Shown here piece by piece: positions 7,769 through 13,524 of a stretch of 13,524 bases of DNA. A program made the translations under genes and the position numbers. The stretch is from positions 789-14,312 of the forward strand of contig NZ_DQDX01000028.1 of the NCBI RefSeq assembly GCF_003525665.1. The letters run 5' to 3'. Position 1 is the first letter of the stretch, and the number at the start of each line of letters is the position of its first letter. The DNA is from Flavobacterium sp. GTDB taxonomy: Bacteria; Bacteroidota; Bacteroidia; Flavobacteriales; Flavobacteriaceae. Below the pieces are notes generated by a model, which was not told the DNA's origin, did no database searches, and worked only from the letters and a program-made list of their open reading frames with translations.

Positions 7769-8894
7769 GATAAAAAAAATACTATTTCTTACAGGTACAC
7801 GAGCCGATTTTGGTAAAATAAAATCATTGATTTCAATTGTTGATGAAAATCCAAATTTTGAGGTTCATGTGTTTGTAACTGGTATGCATTTGCAAAAAGA
7901 ATACGGATATACGTTGATAGAAATTGAACGCTGTAATTTCAAAAACGTACATACTTTCGAAAATCATACCCACGAAACCACAATGGATTTGACACTTGCC
8001 AAAACTATTGAAGGATTGTCTGCTTATTGCAAAAATGTGCAACCCGATTTAATAATTGTTCATGGTGATAGAGTAGAAACATTAGCTGGAGCCATTGTTG
8101 GTTCGTTAAATAATATTTTGGTGGCACATATTGAAGGTGGCGAATTATCTGGAACGGTCGATGAATTGATTCGACATAGTGTTTCTAAATTGAGCCATAT
8201 TCATTTTGTATCTAATAATGAAGCGGCTAAAAGATTGGTTCAAATGGGTGAAATGGAAACCTCAATTTTCACCATTGGTTCGCCCGATATTGATATTATG
8301 TTTTCTAATGATTTACCTGATATTCAAATTGTTAAAAAATACTATGAAATTGATTTTGACGACTTTGCCATCGTACTTTTTCATCCGGTTACAACCGAAG
8401 CCAATGATATGAAAAAGTATGCCGAAAATTTTGTTGCAGCGTTAGAAAATGATACTCATAATTATGTAGTTATTTATCCCAACAACGATTTAGGAAGTCA
8501 GTTTATTATTGATGAATATTTGAAACTAAAGGAAAATATGCGTTTTAGAATTTTTCCATCCTTGCGTTTCGAATATTTTTTGACCTTACTTAAAAATGCA
8601 CAGTTCATCATTGGAAACAGTAGCGCCGGAATTAGAGAAGCGCCTTATTATGGAATTCCGATAATAAATATTGGATCACGTCAACAAAATAGAGCTGTTC
8701 ATGCCGACATTATAAATGTAGATTATTCAACAGAAGGTATTTTAGATGCTTTAAAAACCATAGATTTACACAAAGTTCAAAGCATACAGTCTAATTTTGG
8801 AGATGGAAATAGTACACAGTTATTTGTAAAGGCCATTGAAAATAAGGATATTTGGAAGATTAATCATCAAAAGCAATTTAGAGACTCGATCTAA
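7761..8894 (+). CDS. neuC: UDP-GlcNAc 2-epimerase (hydrolysing), NeuC/SiaA type
   Basis: NeuC converts UDP-GlcNAc to ManNAc plus UDP, the first committed step of bacterial sialic acid synthesis. The GT-B-like epimerase fold shows LFLTGTRADFGKIKSL (8-23), VTGMHLQKEYG (39-49), VHGDRVETLAGAIVGSLNN (100-118), HIEGGELSGTVDELIRHS (123-140), IGSPDIDIM (172-180), LFHPVTTE (206-213), IYPNND (238-243), FPSLRFEYF (265-273) and GNSSAGIREAP (285-295), with GSRQQNR (305-311) near the nucleotide site. This block order is that of meningococcal SiaA; a UDP-diacetylbacillosamine epimerase (LegG) is the close alternative. The length is 377 residues. The start appears to be TTG at 7761: the frame is closed by TAG at 7746-7748 and has no ATG before the conserved N-terminus. 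It overlaps the end of neuB by 8 bp. The stop joins the next gene as TAATG. Confidence 0.92.
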   Translation: MNKIKKILFLTGTRADFGKIKSLISIVDENPNFEVHVFVTGMHLQKEYGYTLIEIERCNFKNVHTFENHTHETTMDLTLAKTIEGLSAYCKNVQPDLIIVHGDRVETLAGAIVGSLNNILVAHIEGGELSGTVDELIRHSVSKLSHIHFVSNNEAAKRLVQMGEMETSIFTIGSPDIDIMFSNDLPDIQIVKKYYEIDFDDFAIVLFHPVTTEANDMKKYAENFVAALENDTHNYVVIYPNNDLGSQFIIDEYLKLKENMRFRIFPSLRFEYFLTLLKNAQFIIGNSSAGIREAPYYGIPIINIGSRQQNRAVHADIINVDYSTEGILDALKTIDLHKVQSIQSNFGDGNSTQLFVKAIENKDIWKINHQKQFRDSI

Positions 8895-9799
8895 TGATTA
8901 CATATTCAAATCTTGGAAAGAAAGGAAATCTAGGCAATCAGTTGTTTCAAATTGCTTCAACAATTGGTATAGCCGAAAAAAATCAGCAAGAATATTGTTT
9001 TCCATTTTGGGAGTATTCTGAATATTTTGAGTTTCAATTTAAAGAATGTTCTTCTGTCGAAAATTGGACTTCTTTAAGAGAAAAAGCTTTTAATTACTAT
9101 GATTGGGAAGTTTCACATGGTAATTTTGATTTAAACGGATGGTTGCAATCAGAGCGCTATTTTTCTCAATCTATAAATAAAAATTTATTCCAATTTAAGT
9201 CAGATTTTGAAATTGGACTTTTAGATAAGTACCACTATTTATTTGCTAGAAAGACCATTTTAGTTACTGTTCGAAGAGGTGATTTTGTAAATAATCCCAA
9301 TTATTTTCAACTTTCTTATAAATTTTATTTAACAGCTTTATTGCATCAATTTAACAATCTTCAGGAATATAATATTATTTTTACGAGCGATTCAATATCC
9401 TATTGTAAAAAGCATTTTTCATTTTTGCCAAATGTTTTTTTTCTCGAAAATTTAAAACCAATTGAGCAATTGTGTTTGGGTTCTAAATTTGATCATTACA
9501 TCGTTAGTAATTCCACTTTTTCATGGTGGATGGCTTGGTTAGGAGAAAAGAAGGAGACCAAAATAATAAGACCAATGAAAATTTTTGATGGAGAATATTC
9601 AAAAAAAAATGATGAGTCTGATTATTTTCCAAAAAGATGGATTGAGCACAATGAAAATGAATTTAAATTAGAAAATCGGTATTGGAAACTTAAAGTTTAT
9701 GGATATTTCTATGCACTTCAATCCAAAATACAATACGATTTAAAGCGACAGAAAAAAATTATAAAAAACAAGATTAAGGATATTATAGGTTACAAATGA
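8894..9799 (+). CDS. GT11 fucosyltransferase (alpha-1,2-fucosyltransferase-like)
   Basis: This is a probable inverting fucosyltransferase of CAZy family GT11, which adds L-fucose from GDP-fucose, usually in alpha-1,2 linkage to galactose. Family blocks are GNLGNQLFQIAS at 11-22, corresponding to the G-x-L-GNQ-x-FQ motif, VTVRRGDFVNNP (124-135, the R-R-G-D-[FY] GDP-fucose site), IIFTSDSISYCKK (161-173) and YIVSNSTFSWWMAWLG (202-217). At 301 residues it matches bacterial GT11 enzymes. Beyond about residue 240 it has a basic tail rich in Lys, Trp and Tyr, probably membrane-associating. No GDP-fucose biosynthesis genes (gmd, fcl) are in the window; these may be elsewhere, or the donor may be another GDP-sugar. 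It is coupled to neuC by TAATG, and its own stop overlaps by ATGA the start of a truncated reading frame that follows. Confidence 0.88.
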   Translation: MITYSNLGKKGNLGNQLFQIASTIGIAEKNQQEYCFPFWEYSEYFEFQFKECSSVENWTSLREKAFNYYDWEVSHGNFDLNGWLQSERYFSQSINKNLFQFKSDFEIGLLDKYHYLFARKTILVTVRRGDFVNNPNYFQLSYKFYLTALLHQFNNLQEYNIIFTSDSISYCKKHFSFLPNVFFLENLKPIEQLCLGSKFDHYIVSNSTFSWWMAWLGEKKETKIIRPMKIFDGEYSKKNDESDYFPKRWIEHNENEFKLENRYWKLKVYGYFYALQSKIQYDLKRQKKIIKNKIKDIIGYK

Positions 9800-9948
9800 A
9801 AAAACTAGGAATTGTAATTACCGATGGCGTTGGTTTTAGAAACTTTATTTTAAGCGATTTTTTAGTTGAGGCTGAAAAAACATTTGATGCGTTGTTGGTT
9901 TTTTTTGACTGGCTTTTTATAAATTTAAACGTCATTATACCATGCTAA
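9796..9948 (+). pseudogene. Truncated 5' copy of the gene at 11705-13096
   Basis: The frame opens at ATG 9796, overlapping the previous stop as ATGA, and runs 50 codons to TAA. Its first 31 residues, containing ITDGVGFRNFIL, match residues 1-31 of the 463-residue protein encoded at 11705-13096. By hand count 23 of 31 residues and about 72 of 93 bases are identical. After about position 9888 the similarity stops, and the remaining ~19 codons (FDWLFINLNVIIPC at the end) resemble nothing I recognise. The stop then overlaps the start of the deacetylase gene. It is best read as the 5' remnant of a second, diverged copy of that gene, cut off when the deacetylase/acyltransferase pair came to lie behind it. 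A functional 50-residue peptide is unlikely but not excluded. Confidence 0.82.
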
Positions 9949-10862
9949 ATGTTTGTAATTATCACTATATCAGAGAAAACTTTGAAAGTAAATTTCCTAG
10001 TATATTTGGTGTTACTCCATTATTTTTTGAAAAACAATTAAAAGCAATTAGAAATATTGGAGATTTTATTACTCCAGCTCAATTAGTTGATGATGGCGAA
10101 AGTATCCTCAACTCAAACGATACTTATTATTTAGTTTCATTTGATGATGGATTAAAAGAGCAAATAGAAATCGCGGTTCCAATTCTAGAAGATTTAAATT
10201 TACAGGCCATTTTTTTTGCCAATTCCATCAATAGAAATGAGCAAAAGGTCAGTGTAGTTCATAAAATTCATTTACTGCGCTCCATTATTTCTTCAAAGGA
10301 AATGTTTAAAAAGATGGATTTTTCAACTAAAATTGCACTATCGGAAAGTGATAAAAAAGAGGCAATCATAACCTATCGATTTGACGATAAAGAAAGCGCC
10401 ATTTTAAAATATGTGTTGAATTTCAAATTAAATTTCAAAGATCAAGAGTTAATTATTGGAAGTATATTTAAAGAATACTTTGATGAAAATGAAGTTCTTG
10501 ATAATTTGTACATGACAGAAAAAGATTTAGAGTATTTAGCCAAAAAAGGTTGTTTGGGAAGTCATACACATAGCCATTATCCACTAGGATTATTGGCGGA
10601 TGAGAATATTAAATTTGAACTACAGTATTCGAAAAAGTATTTGGAAGAATTAGCTAGTACAAACATTAAGTTAGTTTCTTATCCTTATGGAACGCCAGAA
10701 ACTGCTACTGAAACAGTTGCTGAAATTGCGTGTGATTTGGGATATAAATTTGGCTTTACCACAACTAAAGGAACTAATAGTAACACGAGTAATAGATTAC
10801 TTTTAAATAGATTTGATTGTAATGATTTAATTGGAGGGAAAAATTATAGAAAAAAGATATAA
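9942..10862 (+). CDS. CE4 polysaccharide deacetylase-like protein with long insert
   Basis: This is a probable metal-dependent deacetylase of the NodB/CE4 family, removing an acetyl group (typically N-acetyl) from a sugar or sugar precursor. Motif 1 is VSFDDG (65-70, Asp68 and Asp69: base and metal ligand). Motif 2 is GSHTHSH (206-212, with His208 and His212 in H-x-x-x-H spacing). Motif 3 is SYPYGT (246-251), a variant of the usual R-x-P-[YF]-G. Near the N-terminus CNYHYI recalls the CE4 YHxI strand. Between motifs 1 and 2 lie about 135 residues instead of the usual ~50, so roughly residues 98-190 form an inserted, mostly helical, charged region. The length is 306 residues with no signal peptide, so it is probably cytoplasmic and acts on a precursor or lipid-linked unit. 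Its start overlaps the stop of the pseudogene, and its stop directly abuts the GNAT-like gene, which suggests the two work as a pair. Confidence 0.82.
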   Translation: MLNVCNYHYIRENFESKFPSIFGVTPLFFEKQLKAIRNIGDFITPAQLVDDGESILNSNDTYYLVSFDDGLKEQIEIAVPILEDLNLQAIFFANSINRNEQKVSVVHKIHLLRSIISSKEMFKKMDFSTKIALSESDKKEAIITYRFDDKESAILKYVLNFKLNFKDQELIIGSIFKEYFDENEVLDNLYMTEKDLEYLAKKGCLGSHTHSHYPLGLLADENIKFELQYSKKYLEELASTNIKLVSYPYGTPETATETVAEIACDLGYKFGFTTTKGTNSNTSNRLLLNRFDCNDLIGGKNYRKKI

Positions 10863-11699
10863 ATGATTAATTATAAAATTGCGGAAAAGTCAGACTGGGA
10901 AATGTTGTCTGTTTTTTATAAAAAAGCTTATAGAGAACACCACCCTTTACAAAATCAAGAGTTTTGGAACTGGCAATATGGGAATGAGAATTTTGGAAGA
11001 GCAATCATAGGTGTTTATGAAGATGAAATTATAGCTCATTTAGGTGTAATGCTTTTTGAAGATTATATTTTTAGTTTAAATTTATTTGTTGATAGTAGAC
11101 ATAGAAATGGTGATGAATTTTTTAAATTAGTAGAAATTGCCAATCAATTTAGGAGGCAACATATAGGAGTTGCAGTTAATCAAAATGCTTTTCCATTATT
11201 TCGCATGATGAAATGGTATCACTATGTAAATTTGGAACGACGATTAAAAGTACATCCCGATTTTCCAGATAATAATATTCAAAAATTACTAGAGCCAGTT
11301 CCATTTTTTTCTAATTTTGATAAACCTATTGGACATTTTTGGGAGCAACCAAATTTAAAATCAATAAAATTAGATGATGGTTCTACCGCAATTATTCAAA
11401 ATGAAGTGGGAGGAATTCGCTTTGTAGAAATTAAAAATGTAAAAAAAGCTACTCAGCAAGTTTTTGAAATGGGATTTAAGTGGTGTGATTTTGTAACTTC
11501 ATTCAATAATCCTATTTTAATGAAATTAGAAATGAATAATTGGAAAACAGAAAATGAATTAGAAATTCCTTGGCTTTTAAATCCTTTAGAATATGGTAGT
11601 AAATCTAATTTATCATTTCTTTCAAAAAATGCATTAGACATAAATTTTTATATCAATAGAATGCATTCGGACCTAGGTAGAATTGGAAGTATAAAATAA
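10863..11699 (+). CDS. GNAT-like acyltransferase
   Basis: This is a probable acyl-CoA-dependent N-acyltransferase of the GNAT superfamily. The opening INYKIAEKSDWEMLSVFYKK fits the first GNAT strand and helix. FWNWQYGNENFG (34-45) is a pattern I associate with large GNAT-like proteins in surface-polysaccharide clusters. RAIIGVYEDEIIAHLGVML (46-64) forms the beta2-beta3 hairpin. LNLFVDSRHRNGDEFFKLVE (72-91) lies where motif A (pyrophosphate binding) belongs, and GVAVNQNAFPLFRMMKWYHY (102-121) where the N-x-xA-x-x-x-[YF] element belongs. The canonical Q/R-x-x-G-x-G/A is degenerate (RHRNGD). At 278 residues it is long for one GNAT domain; the second half is unassigned and could be a degenerate second domain. 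It begins immediately after the deacetylase stop. The pairing suggests re-acylation of the amine that the deacetylase exposes, which is inference. Confidence 0.58.
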   Translation: MINYKIAEKSDWEMLSVFYKKAYREHHPLQNQEFWNWQYGNENFGRAIIGVYEDEIIAHLGVMLFEDYIFSLNLFVDSRHRNGDEFFKLVEIANQFRRQHIGVAVNQNAFPLFRMMKWYHYVNLERRLKVHPDFPDNNIQKLLEPVPFFSNFDKPIGHFWEQPNLKSIKLDDGSTAIIQNEVGGIRFVEIKNVKKATQQVFEMGFKWCDFVTSFNNPILMKLEMNNWKTENELEIPWLLNPLEYGSKSNLSFLSKNALDINFYINRMHSDLGRIGSIK

Positions 11700-11704
11700 A
11701 AAAA

Positions 11705-13096
11705 ATGAAGAATTTAGGAGTTGTAATTACTGATGGTGTAGGTTTTAGAAACTTTATTTTGACAGATTTTATTAAAGAAGCTAAAGCAAATTTTGATAAA
11801 GTCACTATTTTTTCTTGTCTGCCAAAATTTGTTTACGAAGGCTATATAGTAGATTGTGAAATTATTGAACTAGAAGTTTTTAATGAAAATTTTGTGACAT
11901 GGTTTTTAAGAAAATCAAAAGAAGTAGCTCACTTGCAGTTGCATCGACCTACTAATTTTGGAATTCAAGATGGATTTAATACAAATAATTCTAAAGCGCA
12001 TACAACTCGTGGTTATGCAACTCGATTGATAACCAAATTCACCGCTTTTTTCAACTCAGAAAAATGGATTCTTCGTTATAATTATTGGCAACAAAAATCT
12101 TTTAAAAATAATAAAATCACTAGTGATTATTCCAACTTATTAATAGAAAATGATATAGCAATGTTATTTTTCACACATCAAAGACCGCCATTTATTGCGC
12201 CTTTGCTTTTTGCCGCAGAGCAGTTAAAGATAAAAACGGCTGCGTTCATTTTTAGTTGGGATAATTTGGCATCCAAAGGTAGAATGGCAGGAAATTTTGA
12301 TAATTATCTTGTTTGGAGTAGTTTAATGAAGGACGAGTTGTTGCAATTTTATACTTCAGTTAATGGTAAAAATGTAGAAGTAGTTGGAACACCTCAATTT
12401 GAGCCTTTCGTCATGGAAAATTTTGGATATGATAAAAATCACTTGATTTCAAAATTTAATTTAGATATAACTAAACCGATAATTTTATTTACTTGCAATG
12501 ATTCTAGTAGCAAAAATGATCCATTATATCTGGAAATATTAGCACAATTTATCATCGACAAAAAACTTGTTAAAGATGTAAATTTAATTGTTAGAACATC
12601 GCCTGTTGAAGAGCCAGAACGATTTAAGTCAATTATGGATAAGCATCCATTTATAAAATGGAATTTTCCTGACTGGAAAGTCAAAAGAGATAATCATCAA
12701 GAAAATTGGACTCAAAGAGTTCCATCAAAAAGTGATTTAGATGATTTAAAATCCTTATTAGAACACTGTGATTTAAACATTAATGTTTTGTCTACTATAA
12801 CATTGGATTCCTTTATTTTTAATAAGCCAGTTATAAATCCAGTTTTTGGTAATGAGGATAATGGAATGTTCAATGACCAAAAATTTTTAAAATATGAACA
12901 TCTTTCTAAATTAGTAGATTCAAATGCAAGCTGGATTGTTAAAAATGAAGAAGAATATTTGACTGCGATAAACAAAATTCTGAAAAATGAAGACGATAAG
13001 GAAGATGCTAGAGTGCAGTTTAATCAACTTCAAATAGGAAAGCCACTTAACGGGACAAGTAAACGAATAGCTGAAACTTTACTAAAATGGATGTAA
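11705..13096 (+). CDS. Unclassified GT-B-like glycosyltransferase
   Basis: I do not recognise a named family, but the layout is that of a GT-B nucleotide-sugar transferase. An N-terminal strand and G-rich loop (GVVITDGVGFRNF, 5-17) is followed by an alpha/beta domain to about residue 215. FSWDNLASKGRM (183-194) and YLVWSSLMKDEL (201-212) lead to the linker VVGTPQFEPF (226-235). A C-terminal Rossmann-like domain starts with ITKPIILFTCNDSSSK (255-270), holds NLIVRTSPVEEPERF (293-307), and ends with HCDLNINVLSTITLDSFIFNKPVIN (354-378). The last resembles the donor-site Ser/Thr loop of CDP-glycerol transferases, capsule transferases and bacterial sialyltransferases. RTSP falls where those enzymes usually have an HP pair, so the histidine seems absent. 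There is no signal peptide or membrane span. A truncated relative of its N-terminus lies at 9796-9948. It follows the GNAT-like gene by 5 nt and overlaps the next gene by 10 nt. Confidence 0.6.
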   Translation: MKNLGVVITDGVGFRNFILTDFIKEAKANFDKVTIFSCLPKFVYEGYIVDCEIIELEVFNENFVTWFLRKSKEVAHLQLHRPTNFGIQDGFNTNNSKAHTTRGYATRLITKFTAFFNSEKWILRYNYWQQKSFKNNKITSDYSNLLIENDIAMLFFTHQRPPFIAPLLFAAEQLKIKTAAFIFSWDNLASKGRMAGNFDNYLVWSSLMKDELLQFYTSVNGKNVEVVGTPQFEPFVMENFGYDKNHLISKFNLDITKPIILFTCNDSSSKNDPLYLEILAQFIIDKKLVKDVNLIVRTSPVEEPERFKSIMDKHPFIKWNFPDWKVKRDNHQENWTQRVPSKSDLDDLKSLLEHCDLNINVLSTITLDSFIFNKPVINPVFGNEDNGMFNDQKFLKYEHLSKLVDSNASWIVKNEEEYLTAINKILKNEDDKEDARVQFNQLQIGKPLNGTSKRIAETLLKWM

Positions 13097-13524
13097 AAGC
13101 CAAGAAAATAGCCGTTTTATGTGATTATGAATTACTACCGACAAGAGTTGGCGGAATGGACTATTTCTTTTGGTTATTCGATAAAAAATGCAAAGAAAAT
13201 AGTATTGAGGTTGAGTGGTTTTTTCCAAATAAAGCAGTGCATGGCGACTATTCAAAACTTCAAATTATTGAAAGTAACTATGAAAACGTAGCTCATTTTT
13301 TTACCGATTATATCTTAAAAAATCAAGTAAATTATTCAACTATTATAACTCATTTTGTTGAAGTTTGTTCTCCAATTTTTAGAAAAATGAAGCAAATTTC
13401 AACTGCTAAAATTATAGTTGTCGACCACAATCCGAGACCAATTGCTGGTTATTCCTTTAGAAAAAAACTAGAAAAAAAAGTAAAGGGATTCTTATATTCA
13501 AAATATATTGATTTGTTTGTTGGA
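13087..13524 (+). CDS. GT4-like glycosyltransferase, N-terminal part (runs off window)
   Basis: The frame is open from ATG 13087 to the window end, giving 146 residues. The N-terminus reads KKIAVLCDYELLPTRVGGMDYFFWLF (6-31): a Rossmann strand followed by the R-V-GG-M-[DE] loop that marks the acceptor domain of GT4/GT-B glycosyltransferases. IEVEWFFPN (40-48) is the second strand, IIVVDHNPRPIAGYSF resembles the late N-domain histidine segment of GT4 enzymes, and KVKGFLYSKYIDLFVG fits the next helix and strand. The ATG at 13087 overlaps the preceding stop by 10 bp. An out-of-frame ATG at 13091 is ignored because only the 13087 frame stays open. The C-terminal nucleotide-sugar domain is outside the window, so donor specificity cannot be judged. 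Confidence 0.75.
   Translation, partial: MDVKAKKIAVLCDYELLPTRVGGMDYFFWLFDKKCKENSIEVEWFFPNKAVHGDYSKLQIIESNYENVAHFFTDYILKNQVNYSTIITHFVEVCSPIFRKMKQISTAKIIVVDHNPRPIAGYSFRKKLEKKVKGFLYSKYIDLFVG

Noticed and set aside
8206..8412. Additional + strand open frame of 68 codons inside neuC
   Set aside because: It is an out-of-frame shadow of the strongly conserved neuC coding sequence and shows no motif of its own. The same applies to 8836-9021.
9796..9948. Functional small peptide gene
   Set aside because: Its first 31 residues are explained as a truncated copy of the 11705 gene product and its last part matches nothing, so a gene remnant is the simpler reading.
12712..12975. Minus-strand open frames up to 87 codons, such as this one
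   Set aside because: All lie inside confidently assigned + strand genes, show no recognisable motif, and are of the length expected by chance in opposite frames of A+T-rich coding DNA.
1..13524. CRISPR arrays, tRNA or rRNA genes, insertion sequences, integrases or attachment sites
   Set aside because: I found no regularly spaced repeats, no tRNA-like cloverleaf, no transposase or integrase motifs and no terminal inverted repeats flanking any block, including the 9942-11699 pair.

Overview
The window looks like part of a cell-surface glycan locus (capsule, O-antigen or glycan for protein glycosylation) from a member of the Bacteroidetes, most likely a Flavobacterium-like Flavobacteriaceae. 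The reasons are strong A+T richness, no clear Shine-Dalgarno sequences in front of genes, and genes packed on one strand with TAATG or ATGA stop/start overlaps. The genus is inferred, not proven. All recognised genes are on the + strand. I see no tRNA, rRNA, CRISPR array, IS element or integrase.

Left part (1-5958): the tail of an unidentified gene, then a GT2 glycosyltransferase, a GT-B (GT4-like) glycosyltransferase, a second GT2, an FkbM-type methyltransferase, a GT-A-like transferase and a third GT2. Middle part (5948-8894): neuA, neuB and neuC, together enough to make CMP-sialic acid from UDP-GlcNAc. NeuB and NeuC carry motifs I recall from the meningococcal N-acetylneuraminate enzymes rather than from the legionaminate or pseudaminate branches. 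neuA is translationally joined to the upstream transferases. A 114-nt gap with a perfect 15-bp inverted repeat then separates it from neuB-neuC. Right part (8894-13524): a GT11 alpha-1,2-fucosyltransferase-like gene, a broken gene fragment, a CE4 polysaccharide deacetylase-like protein, a GNAT-like acyltransferase, an unclassified GT-B-like protein and the start of another GT4-like glycosyltransferase.

Taken together, the genes could build and decorate a repeat unit carrying sialic acid and perhaps fucose, with possible O-methylation (FkbM) and N-deacetylation/re-acylation (CE4 plus GNAT). No gene is recognisable as a known sialyltransferase, so the enzyme that uses CMP-sialic acid is either outside the window or hidden among the unclassified transferases.

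The most informative anomaly is at 9796-9948. A short reading frame there repeats the first ~31 codons of the 11705-13096 gene (23 of 31 residues and about 77% of bases identical) and then diverges, directly before the deacetylase/acyltransferase pair. It looks like the scar of a duplication, cassette insertion or allele exchange that brought in the two modifying genes.
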